A DNA stretch of 64,000 nt from the NCBI RefSeq assembly GCF_005144585.1, contig NZ_SSMQ01000020.1:1-64000 (forward strand), in the 5' to 3' direction. This document shows, in pieces, positions 44,241 to 52,804 of the stretch. A program made the translations under genes and the position numbers. Within the stretch, counting starts at the first letter, position 1. Every line of letters starts with the position of its first letter. Origin of the DNA: Polyangium fumosum (GTDB lineage: Bacteria > Myxococcota_A > Polyangia > Polyangiales > Polyangiaceae). The notes under the pieces were generated by a model. The model ran no database searches. It worked only from the letters and a program-made list of their open reading frames with translations, and was not told the origin of the DNA.

Positions 44241-45464
44241 GTGGGTCTCTTCGATCGCTTCCTGCGCTGGGGCGAGGGCCGACGAGCAAAAGACGCGCGC
44301 GCCCGGGAGCTCGCCGGTGATCTTGCTTCCGCGGCCACGCTGTACGTCGAGGCCGAGATGCCGGACGAAGCGGCGCGCGTGCTCTTGCTCCGCGCCGACG
44401 CCGAAGGCTCGGCCGAGCAACGGATCGCGTTCTGCGACGTCGCCGCGCGCACCGCGAAGAGCGAGGAGATCCAGAAACGCGCGCTCGGTCGCAAGGCGTT
44501 GCTGACGCTCGACGTGATCCGCGCCCGCGGCGGGGCTTCGTTGAAGAGCGAGCTCGGGCGCGTCGCCCGCGAGCTCGAAGGCGCAGGGCAGCTCGAACGC
44601 GCGGCCGAGCTCTACGCGGAGCTTGGCGACGCCGAGGCGGAGATCCGGGTGCTCACGGAGATGGGCGCGATCGAGAAGCTCGAAGAGCGCCTGAAGGCCT
44701 CGCATGCAGAGTCGCGCAAGGTCCGCGAGGTGACGGACGTGCGCAGGCGCGTGGCCGATCTCGACCGGACCGCGGAGCGTCGCGCCGCATTGGACGTCGC
44801 GCGGGCCGCGCTCGCGGAGCGAGACGACGACGTCGTGGCCGACGCCGCCCGTGCGATCCGAGCGCGCCTCGCGACAGGGCCGCTCGTTGATCTGGAGATC
44901 GGCGGGAAGCGCTTCCATGCGGCGCTCGGTGAGGAGGTGACGATCGGCCGCGGGGAAGCGACGATCCTCGTGGGCGCGCGGGCCGTGAGCCGCACGCACC
45001 TGCGCATCCGCCGGGAGGGGAATGCGATCTTCGTGGAGGATCTCGACACGCGGAACGGGACGATGCTCGCGGGCGCGCGGATCCAGGGCGTGATCCCGGT
45101 GGGTGAGGGGATTCGCCTGGAGCTCGGCGGCGAGGTGCCGTGCGGGATCGAGCGGCCGACGGCGTCGCTCGAGCGGGAGCTCGTGCCGGATGGCGTGGTC
45201 GTGACGATCGCGGGGACACGTTTCCTCGCGCCGCTCGGCCCGCTCGTGGTGGGCGCGCTGCACGTCGATCGGGTTGCACACGGCGACAACGGATTCGTGG
45301 TGCTGCGGACGCCGAGTGGTGCGCCGCGGCCGATCCTGGGCGAGTTCGAACTCGCCGCCGAGGTGGAGCTTTGCGTCGGCGACGAGATCCGCGCGCGTCG
45401 CGGCGGGCCCGTGGTGTTGCGCGTGGCCACGGCGAGCCGCGAAGGAAGCGGGAGCGGCGCGTGA
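44241..45464 (+). CDS. FHA-domain protein with helical N-terminus
   Basis: This 407-residue soluble protein has helical repeats in residues 1-210 that look TPR-like (AGDLASAATLYVEAEMPDEA, ERAAELYAELGDAEAEIR). Residues about 215-300 form an FHA domain with the phosphothreonine-binding set IGRG (Arg237), SRTH (250-253) and the Asn-Gly of DLDTRNGT. The C-terminal part has a second, weaker beta domain. FHA domains bind phosphorylated kinase targets, so a link to the overlapping kinase gene is strongly suggested. The GTG start lies 108 bp from the divergent pilB start. The next gene overlaps by 4 nt (GTGA). Confidence 0.85.
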   Translation: MGLFDRFLRWGEGRRAKDARARELAGDLASAATLYVEAEMPDEAARVLLLRADAEGSAEQRIAFCDVAARTAKSEEIQKRALGRKALLTLDVIRARGGASLKSELGRVARELEGAGQLERAAELYAELGDAEAEIRVLTEMGAIEKLEERLKASHAESRKVREVTDVRRRVADLDRTAERRAALDVARAALAERDDDVVADAARAIRARLATGPLVDLEIGGKRFHAALGEEVTIGRGEATILVGARAVSRTHLRIRREGNAIFVEDLDTRNGTMLAGARIQGVIPVGEGIRLELGGEVPCGIERPTASLERELVPDGVVVTIAGTRFLAPLGPLVVGALHVDRVAHGDNGFVVLRTPSGAPRPILGEFELAAEVELCVGDEIRARRGGPVVLRVATASREGSGSGA

Positions 45465-46762
45465 GTTTGTGGCGGAAGATCAGGGGGCGGCTCTTCGGCG
45501 AGAGCGACGAGGCCACGAGCGAGGAGGCCCTTCGCGGAGCGGACGATCGCGCGACGGCTGCGCGTGCAGAGCCGCGCCGCGAGCCTGCGCGCGCCGACGT
45601 CGACGAAGCGTCTGCCGAGCTCGCGCAGCTCGCGCGTGTGGGCGCGCCGGATGGTCCGAGCGAGGAGCAAGCGATCCTGCTCCTGCGCAAGGCGCGCGGG
45701 ACGGTGCGCGAGGCCGAAGCCGCGGCGCGTGTGCTCGAAGCCGCGGAGGACTACGCGGTGCCGGAGGCCGTGCGGCTCGCATGCGCGGACATCCTCGCGG
45801 CGCGCGGCGACGAGAAGGGCGCGCTCGATGCGCTGGCGAACGCGTCGAGCACGCCAGCGCTCTTGCTCGCGGCGGATCTCAACGCCTCGCTCGGCCAGCT
45901 TCCGCGCGCGCTCGGGACGATCGAGCGGGTGCTCGCGCGGAACATCGACACGCCGGGCGCGCGGGAGCGGCACACGCGATGGCGCGCGGCGCTCGGTGCA
46001 GCGCCTGGACCCGCGCGGCGGCTCGACGAGGCCACGGTGGTGACGGACGCCGGCGCGCGCGCGCCGTTCCGGCTCTTGCGTGAAGTCGCGCGCGGCGGCG
46101 CCGGGACCGTCTACGAGGCCGAGGACGAGCTGCTCGGCCGGCGCCTCGCGTTCAAGGTCTACCATCGACGTGGTCGCGACCGAGAGCACCTCGAACGGGA
46201 GGCGCGGCTCGCCGATCGGATGCGTGGGCCCGGCGTGATCCGCGTGCTCGACGCGGACCCAGACGAAGGATGGCTCGCGCTCGAGTGGATCCCGCGGGGA
46301 TCGGTGCGCGACGTGCTCGCCCGGGGCGATCTCGCGGCGCTCGTCCCTATCGATCGCTGGGCGCTCCCGCTCGCTCGGGCGCTCGCGCGGCTCCACGCAG
46401 GAGGGTTCGTCCACGCGGATGTCAAGCCGGCGAACGTGCTCCTCCGGGACACCGGTGAGCCCTTGCTCGGCGACTTCGGCATCGCGCGGCCGCTCGGCGC
46501 CCGCGGGGAAGGGGGCAGCGCCGGATACGTCTCGCCCGAACGCATCGCCGGCCGGTCGAGCGACCCGCGCGACGACGTGTACGGCTACGGCCGCGTGCTC
46601 GAAGACGTGCTTCACAGGCTCGGGGAGCGGGGGATCGCCATGGAAGAGGCCGCGCGGTGGCGCGCGATCGCCGACGTGTGCATCGGCCCGGACGATCGGC
46701 GCCCGGCGAACGGCGCCGAGCTGGTCGGGCGTCTGCCCACGGCGCGGGCGAAGGTCTCGTGA
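45461..46762 (+). CDS. Ser/Thr kinase with helical N-terminus, non-RD type
   Basis: In this 433-residue protein, residues 1-190 are helical and TPR-like. The kinase domain (about 200-430) has a glycine loop EVARGGAGTVYEA, Lys232 in LAFKVYH, catalytic loop FVHADVKPANVLL (Asp320) and GDFGIA (Asp338). The residue before the catalytic Asp is Ala, not Arg, so it belongs to the non-RD group that is usually not switched on by activation-loop phosphorylation. SPERIAG and DVYGYGRVLEDVL follow. There is no membrane segment. It overlaps the FHA gene by 4 nt. Confidence 0.9.
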   Translation: MSLWRKIRGRLFGESDEATSEEALRGADDRATAARAEPRREPARADVDEASAELAQLARVGAPDGPSEEQAILLLRKARGTVREAEAAARVLEAAEDYAVPEAVRLACADILAARGDEKGALDALANASSTPALLLAADLNASLGQLPRALGTIERVLARNIDTPGARERHTRWRAALGAAPGPARRLDEATVVTDAGARAPFRLLREVARGGAGTVYEAEDELLGRRLAFKVYHRRGRDREHLEREARLADRMRGPGVIRVLDADPDEGWLALEWIPRGSVRDVLARGDLAALVPIDRWALPLARALARLHAGGFVHADVKPANVLLRDTGEPLLGDFGIARPLGARGEGGSAGYVSPERIAGRSSDPRDDVYGYGRVLEDVLHRLGERGIAMEEAARWRAIADVCIGPDDRRPANGAELVGRLPTARAKVS

Positions 46763-46895
46763 GCCTCCCGCGCCCTTGCAGCCCAGGACACTGGAACCGG
46801 TGGACCACCAAGGCCTGTCGTTCGCTGCGCTCACCACGCCCGAGGCCTGGTAGATTCCCTGCTTCGATGAAGGCCCGCGGCCCGGGAGCAGCCTG

Positions 46896-49800
46896 ATGCG
46901 CTTGGCGATCGTCGCGACGCCCTCGCTCCTCTCCGACATGCGCGCTCCGCCGGGCGCGCTCGACGGCGACATCCTGCGCTCGCGTCTCCCCCTGGACGAC
47001 ACGGCGTTCGAGGTCGTGGACATCGATCCCCACGTGGATCTCGCCGAGCAGCTCGACACGCTCTTCGAGCAGCGCAAGCCGGGGCCGGAGGACGAGCTCC
47101 TCTTCTACGTGTCGAGCCCCGTCGCGGTCTCGGTCGACGGCGAGTTCTTCCTATGCCTCGATCCCGAGAACCCGCAGACCGGCGACGCGCTCGCGGACGT
47201 GGTCGCCGTCTTTCAGGATCACGTGTCGGGTCCCGTGCTCTTCGTGCTCGAGTGCCGCCACGCGCCTGCGCCCGCCGATCCGTTCCGCAGCGCGACCGTC
47301 GTCGCCGCCGCGAAAGACGCCGTGAACCCGCAGCGCAGCGGGATCGAGTTGCTCATCGCGGCGCGGCCCTCGGCGCCCGGCGTCGAGGATCGACCGTCGC
47401 CGTTCACGCGCGCGCTCATCAACGCGTTCGACGACGCGGACGCGGAGACGGGCCTGCTCGCGCGGATGCTCTACGAGCGCATCAAGGAAGGGCTCGTCGG
47501 CGTGGTGCCGTGTTTCGCGCACGCGCGCGGCTGGACGCCGTTCGCGTTGATCCCGGTGCCCGTCGGCTCGACGATCTGGAAGGACGCGGGCGTGCCTGCG
47601 CTGGCAGACGCGCCCTCGACGCTCGACGCGGAGGCGCTGGCGCGCGGCGAGCGGCTCGAAGAGGTGACGCTCGAATCGGAGGCGGCCGAGGCGCTGCTCG
47701 GATCCCTCGGCAAGCCGCACGCGCGCTCGGTGCGCGTGGAGGCCGTCGAGCCGCCGCCGCTGCGGGAGGGCTCGCCGGAGAACATGCCGCAGAGCGTGGA
47801 CGTCGTGCTCGACGACGCCGCGTTCGGCGAGCGCGGTCCCGTGACGACGTTGCGCTCGCGCATCCTGCCGAGCTCGACGGCGCCCGAGCCCGCGCCCGAG
47901 ATCACGCAGGAGAGCACAACCGAGCCCGAACCCGAGCCCGCGCCTTCGATCGCACCCGAGCCTGCGCGGATCCTGCAGGCGAGTGAGCCTTCTGCGGCTT
48001 ACGTGGCGACGACGTTGCCCGAGGATCGATCGTTCACGCGCCCCGAAGCGTCGGTCCCTCGCGTGATCATCCAGGAGCCGGTGCCTCCATCGGTCGCGCC
48101 AGCGACGACGCCGAGCCCGCAAGCCGAAGAAGTCTCGCCTGCGCCCGCGCCGCGCATCACCGTCGTGCCGGAGATCCCCGAGCCCGCGGCGACCACGGTC
48201 GCGTCGCCGCGTGTGTCCTCGCCGCCGCCCGTGCCGACCACGTCGCCGAACGCGTCGCCTGCGCCCGAGACGCCGCCGGCGGTGGAGACGTCGCCCGCGG
48301 TGCACCATCGCGACGTGGGCGATGCGATGCTCGCCGCCAAGGATCACGAGGGCGCGCTCGGCGAGTATCGCAAGGCGCTCGGCCACCTCGCGCCCGGCGA
48401 CACGGAGGAGCGCGCCGAGCTCTACGTTCGCCTCGCGACCGCGAAGTGGGGGCAGGAGAAACGCAAGGAGGCGATCTCGAACCTCGACAAGGCGCTCACG
48501 CTCCGCCCCGAGTACCGCCCTGCGCTCGAAGCCCTCATCGTGCTCAACGTGACGGAGCGTGATTTCCGCGCCGTACACGCCGCCGAGGAGCGACTGCTCG
48601 CGACCCTCACGAGCGAGACGGAGCGCTTCGAGCACCTCATGGAGTTCGGCGATCGCTGGGAGAGCATCGGCTCCGATCCGGGCCGCGCGCGCGCCTCGTT
48701 CGAGCGGGCCCGCGACATTCGCCCCGAGGATCTCCTGGTCCTCGGGAAGCTGCGCCGCCTCTACGAGCACGCGAGCGAGATCGACAAGGTGATCGAGAGC
48801 CGCCGCCGCATCGCGGAGCTCACGCCGGTCCCGCGCGACCGCGCCGCGAGCTACCTGGAGCTCGCGACCTACTGCCAGGAGATCGAACGCGAGGAGCTCG
48901 CGATCGAGATGCTGGAGCTCGCGATCGACAGCGACTCCAGCATGATCGAACCGCTCGACACCCTCGCGCGCATCCTCTCGGAGCGGCAGGAGTGGAGCCA
49001 GCTCGAAGCGATCTACCGCCGCGCGCTTGCCCGCCTCGATCGGCTCCCCCAAGGCGAGCCGCGTCGCCGCGCGGCGTGGGAGATCGGGCGGCGCCTCGGT
49101 CTCCTCTTCCGAGATCACCTGGAGGATCCGCTCGTGGCGCTCGCTTACTTCGAGCGCTCGGTCGACGAGCGCCCCGAGGATCTCGGCGGCCACCTCGTCG
49201 TCGCGGATCTCGCACGCACGATCGGCCGGCATGAGCGCGCGCTCGTACACCTGCGCGACGCGGCGAAGCTCGATCCGCAGCGCGCCCAGTCGTACCACGA
49301 CATCTTCGACGTCGCGCAGAAGCTCCGCCAGCCGGACGTGGCGTACACCGCCTCCGTGGTCACCGCGCACCTCGGCGTCGTCGAGTCGCGCGAGAAGTTC
49401 CTCTACGACGAGCACAAGCCGAACGGCGTGCCGCGTTTCCTGAGCGCGATGCCCACCGAAGGCTGGGATCTTTTGCGAGACGAGCGGAGAGACACGCTCA
49501 CCGAAGGCGTGCTCGAAGCGATCGCGGGCGCCGCGATCGCCGCGCGGCTCGAACAACTCGAGAGCGATGGGCGGCTCCCGGCGCTGGATGCGTCGCAGAA
49601 GCAGGACCTCCAGCGCAGCACGATCTCGATCGTGCGCTCGTTCGCCTGGGGCAGCCATTTCCTCGGCGTGACGCCGCCCGACGTGTACGTGCGCGAGGAC
49701 GCCGGCGTGAGCCTCGTGGCCATCCCCGCGACGGACGCCACGGTCCTCGCGGGCCAGCACGCGCTGCGCGGCCGCACGCTCGCGGAGCTCGCGTTCCTCG

Positions 49801-50258
49801 TGGGCCGGCACCTCACGTACCACGTGGGCCATCACCGGCTCCTGCTCTTCTACCCCTCGCTCGAAGAGCTCAGCGCGTGTTTCGTCAGCGCCATCGCGAT
49901 CGCCCTGCCGGACGAGCCGATCCCCGCGAAGATCCGCGACGTGGTGCTCGCATTCAAGCCGCTCTTCGAAGCGCACCTCGACGACGAACAACGCAAGGCG
50001 CTGGAGGAAGCCGTCTCCGCGTTCGCCGCGGCAAACGTTCGTCCGGACCTACCCCGCTGGGCCGCGGCCGTGGAGCGATGCGCGACGCGCGCGGGTTACC
50101 TCCTCTGCGGCAGCCTCGACGTGGTCGCGACGCTCCTCCGCGCCGAGCCGCGTGGCGCGCTCGACGCGGAGACGAAGATCGCTGATCTGCTCGGATTCAC
50201 GGTCTCCGAGGCACACAGCACGTTGCGCGAGTCGATGGGGATCTCGGTGCAGCCTTGA
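46896..50258 (+). CDS. Large protein: degenerate caspase-like domain, Pro linker, TPR array
   Basis: This 1120-residue protein has an N-terminal region (about 1-200) that follows the caspase/C14 pattern: LLFYVSSPVAV where active members have FYFSGHG, VLFVLECRHAP at the catalytic Cys strand (Cys120), SGIELLIAARPSAP, and PFTRALINAF. The catalytic His is lost, so it is probably inactive. A Pro/Glu/Thr-rich linker (about 300-460) leads to TPR repeats (about 465-830: AMLAAKDHEGALGEYRKALG and others) and a C-terminal alpha-helical domain (about 840-1120) with LAELAFLVGRHLTYH. There is no signal peptide. It follows the FHA and kinase genes in the same direction after 133 bp. Confidence 0.75.
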   Translation: MRLAIVATPSLLSDMRAPPGALDGDILRSRLPLDDTAFEVVDIDPHVDLAEQLDTLFEQRKPGPEDELLFYVSSPVAVSVDGEFFLCLDPENPQTGDALADVVAVFQDHVSGPVLFVLECRHAPAPADPFRSATVVAAAKDAVNPQRSGIELLIAARPSAPGVEDRPSPFTRALINAFDDADAETGLLARMLYERIKEGLVGVVPCFAHARGWTPFALIPVPVGSTIWKDAGVPALADAPSTLDAEALARGERLEEVTLESEAAEALLGSLGKPHARSVRVEAVEPPPLREGSPENMPQSVDVVLDDAAFGERGPVTTLRSRILPSSTAPEPAPEITQESTTEPEPEPAPSIAPEPARILQASEPSAAYVATTLPEDRSFTRPEASVPRVIIQEPVPPSVAPATTPSPQAEEVSPAPAPRITVVPEIPEPAATTVASPRVSSPPPVPTTSPNASPAPETPPAVETSPAVHHRDVGDAMLAAKDHEGALGEYRKALGHLAPGDTEERAELYVRLATAKWGQEKRKEAISNLDKALTLRPEYRPALEALIVLNVTERDFRAVHAAEERLLATLTSETERFEHLMEFGDRWESIGSDPGRARASFERARDIRPEDLLVLGKLRRLYEHASEIDKVIESRRRIAELTPVPRDRAASYLELATYCQEIEREELAIEMLELAIDSDSSMIEPLDTLARILSERQEWSQLEAIYRRALARLDRLPQGEPRRRAAWEIGRRLGLLFRDHLEDPLVALAYFERSVDERPEDLGGHLVVADLARTIGRHERALVHLRDAAKLDPQRAQSYHDIFDVAQKLRQPDVAYTASVVTAHLGVVESREKFLYDEHKPNGVPRFLSAMPTEGWDLLRDERRDTLTEGVLEAIAGAAIAARLEQLESDGRLPALDASQKQDLQRSTISIVRSFAWGSHFLGVTPPDVYVREDAGVSLVAIPATDATVLAGQHALRGRTLAELAFLVGRHLTYHVGHHRLLLFYPSLEELSACFVSAIAIALPDEPIPAKIRDVVLAFKPLFEAHLDDEQRKALEEAVSAFAAANVRPDLPRWAAAVERCATRAGYLLCGSLDVVATLLRAEPRGALDAETKIADLLGFTVSEAHSTLRESMGISVQP

Positions 50259-50260
50259 GG

Positions 50261-50296
50261 GACGCGGGGGCGCGCGGTGCGCCCCCTGCTCGCGTC
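50261..50296. terminator. Hairpin between convergent genes
   Basis: GACGCG and GGGGCGC pair with GCGCCCC and CGCGTC around a GCGGT loop, with one internal bulge. It sits between the TPR protein end and the M3 peptidase end and reaches the latter's stop codon. Confidence 0.55.
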
Positions 50297-52430
50297 ACTC
50301 CTTGCCCTTGAGGTACGTGAAGTACGCGTCGTGGCTGGGAGCGCGGCCGAGGAAGCGCGAGATCATCGTCCGCTCGTCTTCACCGCCGCCCTTCGCCAGC
50401 ACCTCGGTCCGCCAGGCGTCGGCCGTCGTCGTGTTGAGCAGGCCCTCCTTGCGGAAGCGCGTCAGCACGTCGCGCGAGAGGCTCAGCGCCCACTGGTAGC
50501 CGTAGTAGCCGGCGTCGTAGCCGATCAGGTGCCCGAAGCTCGACTGGAAGTGCGTCCCCTTCACGTAGGGGAACACGTCCACCTTGCCCTGCACCTCCTC
50601 CACCACCTTCGTCGTGTCGAACGGCGCCTTGCGAGCGTGGAGCTCTTGATCCAGCGAGGCGAGGAAGAGCTGCCGCTGCGTCCCGAGCGCGAGCCCGAAC
50701 GTGCGCGCCTTCGTCATCGACGTGAAGAGCGCGTCCGGGATCTTCTCGCCCGTCTTGTAGTGCCGCGCGAACGTGTCGAGCACGTCGCGCGACCACGCCC
50801 ACTCCTCGAACATCTGCGACGGCGCCTCCACGAAGTCGCGCACCGCGTTCGAGCCCGAGTACGACGCGAGCTCCGAGCGCGTGAGGAGCTGATGCAGCAC
50901 GTGGCCGAACTCGTGGAAGAACGTCGTCACCTCCTCGTGCGACATCAGGCCCGGCTGGCTGCCCTCCGACTTCGGGAAGTTGCACACGAGCGCCGCCATC
51001 GGCTGCTGCCACGTCCCGTCGGGCAGGCGCTTCGCCGTGCGCACGCCGAACATCGCCGCGTGCTTGTACTTGTCGGCGCGCGCGTAGAGGTCGAGATAGA
51101 ACTTCCCGATCTTCTCGCCCTTCGACCACACCTCGTACGCCGTCACGTCCGGGTGCCACGCCGCGGCCGGCACCTCGCGGTACTCGAGCCCGTACATCTT
51201 CGCGGTGGTGTCCATCAGACCCTTCTTCACCGCGCCGATCTCGAAGTACTCGGCGAGCGCTTGCGAGTCGAAGTTGTACTTGGCCTTCCGGACCTTGTCC
51301 TCGAGGTAGTACCGATCCGCCGGATAGAGCACGTCCGTCTTCTTTCCGCCGAGCCGCACGTGCTCCTTGCGCAGCTCCTCGAGCTCGACCTTCACCGGAT
51401 CCTTCAGCGCGGCCGAGAGGTTGTCGAGGAACTCGCGCACGTTCTTCCGGCTCTTCGCCATGCGCGGCTCGATCGCGTAGTCCGCCCAGGTCTCGTAGCC
51501 GAGCAGCTTCGCCTTCTCGGTCCGCAGCGCGAGCAGCTCCTCCAGGAGCCGCACGTTCTGCTTGCCGCCGCGGTTCGTGAACTTCACGTAGAGCTCGAGC
51601 GCGAGCTTGCGGTTCTTCGCGTACGTGATGAACGGGAAGTAGTCCGGGTAGTCCGTCGAGATGCGGACCTTCTTCTTGTCGTTCGGCTTGTGGCTCGCGA
51701 CGTACTCCTTGGGCAGCCCTTCGAGCTCCTTCTCGTCGACCTCGATCCACTCCGTCGAAGCGCCGATGTTCGACATGAACGCCTGGCCCTTCTTCGTGAT
51801 CTCCGCGTTGAGCTCGCGCAGCCGCGCCTGCTTGTCCGCAGAGAGCTCGAGCCCGTTGCGCCGGAAATCGCGCAGCACATCCGCCAGCAGCCGCGCCCGC
51901 TCGCCTTCGAGCTTCTCGCCCTTCTTCGCGTAGGCCTGGATCACCGCGGCCACGTCCGCGTCGAGCCAGAGCGACGTCTGGAAGGCGTCCGTCTTCGGCT
52001 CACAGGCCTTCGCTGCCTCGCGCACGGCCGCGTCCGGGTGCGCGACGCCCATCAGGTACGGGAACTCTCCGGCGCTCGCGACCTCGAGGACGACGTCGTC
52101 GAAGCGACCCACCGTCGACGCGAACGTGAGCTTGTCCGCGGGTGCGCCCTTCAGCGCCTTGATGTCCTCGGCGAGGCCCTTCGCCTTCGCGAGGTGCTCA
52201 TCACAGAGCTTGCGCGCGCCGTCCGGCGTCATGCCGAGCGCCACGGGATCAAACGCGGGCTTGGCCGCGGGCGCAGGCGGCGGATCCGCAGGCTTTTCCG
52301 TTGTCGTGGCGCCGCTCGTCTTCGGGGTGTCCGCGTCCGCGGTCGGGGGCGTCACGGGCTCGGGGGTGGATCCACCACAGGCGAGGAGGGCGAGGGCGAG
52401 CGAGACCAGGGCGAAGCTCGGGGTGCGCAT
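50295..52430 (-). CDS. M3-family metallopeptidase, lipoprotein
   Basis: This 711-residue protein has lipobox LLAC (C at 18), a Pro/Thr-rich spacer (20-58) and a full M3 (thimet oligopeptidase/Dcp-like) domain. The zinc motif HEFGH lies at 506-510 and the third ligand Glu535 in VEAPSQM. It probably cleaves short peptides on the periplasmic face of an envelope membrane. M3 peptidases are usually cytoplasmic and lack a lipobox, so the lipoprotein form is noteworthy. The ATG at 52430 is chosen because the signal begins there. It is divergent from a small lipoprotein. Confidence 0.93.
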   Translation of the reverse strand: MRTPSFALVSLALALLACGGSTPEPVTPPTADADTPKTSGATTTEKPADPPPAPAAKPAFDPVALGMTPDGARKLCDEHLAKAKGLAEDIKALKGAPADKLTFASTVGRFDDVVLEVASAGEFPYLMGVAHPDAAVREAAKACEPKTDAFQTSLWLDADVAAVIQAYAKKGEKLEGERARLLADVLRDFRRNGLELSADKQARLRELNAEITKKGQAFMSNIGASTEWIEVDEKELEGLPKEYVASHKPNDKKKVRISTDYPDYFPFITYAKNRKLALELYVKFTNRGGKQNVRLLEELLALRTEKAKLLGYETWADYAIEPRMAKSRKNVREFLDNLSAALKDPVKVELEELRKEHVRLGGKKTDVLYPADRYYLEDKVRKAKYNFDSQALAEYFEIGAVKKGLMDTTAKMYGLEYREVPAAAWHPDVTAYEVWSKGEKIGKFYLDLYARADKYKHAAMFGVRTAKRLPDGTWQQPMAALVCNFPKSEGSQPGLMSHEEVTTFFHEFGHVLHQLLTRSELASYSGSNAVRDFVEAPSQMFEEWAWSRDVLDTFARHYKTGEKIPDALFTSMTKARTFGLALGTQRQLFLASLDQELHARKAPFDTTKVVEEVQGKVDVFPYVKGTHFQSSFGHLIGYDAGYYGYQWALSLSRDVLTRFRKEGLLNTTTADAWRTEVLAKGGGEDERTMISRFLGRAPSHDAYFTYLKGKE

Positions 52431-52491
52431 CGGAGCGCCCGTATACCACTCGGCGCGCTCTGCCAAAACCCGCCTGCGTTATCCTCGACGC

Positions 52492-52788
52492 ATGCGCCCT
52501 TCGACGCTCTTCGCCCTTCTCCTGACCTTCGTGATCTGCGCCTGCGGCGATCGTTCCCCCGAGGACAGTTGCGCCGTGGTTTGCCAGAAAAATGCGCTCT
52601 GCCAGCCCGGCGCGAGTGCGTCGCTCTGCACGTCGACTTGCCTCGAGCTCGCGGCCGACGACGCGGCCTACGCCGCGTCCCTCTCCGACCAGGCCGACTG
52701 TTACGAGGAGCAAGCCGAGTACTACGAGGAGGAGAAGGGCGTGTGCGTCGCCCTCGAGGGCGGCGCTTGTCGGGCCACGCCGGAGTGA
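52492..52788 (+). CDS. Small Cys-rich lipoprotein
   Basis: This 98-residue protein has lipobox ICAC (C at 18). The mature part has eight cysteines in C-x3-C, C-x-C-like clusters (SCAVVCQKNALC, CTSTCLELA, DCYEE, GVCVALEGGAC), suggesting a disulfide-bonded fold. It has no motif I recognise. It is divergent from the M3 peptidase gene and faces the P5C dehydrogenase gene. Confidence 0.65.
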   Translation: MRPSTLFALLLTFVICACGDRSPEDSCAVVCQKNALCQPGASASLCTSTCLELAADDAAYAASLSDQADCYEEQAEYYEEEKGVCVALEGGACRATPE

Positions 52789-52804
52789 CGCAGAGGCGCC
52801 CGCG

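Noticed and set aside
47151-49991. 946-residue minus-strand frame opposite the caspase/TPR gene
   Set aside because: Antisense shadow of a gene with clear TPR repeats; no recognisable domain of its own.
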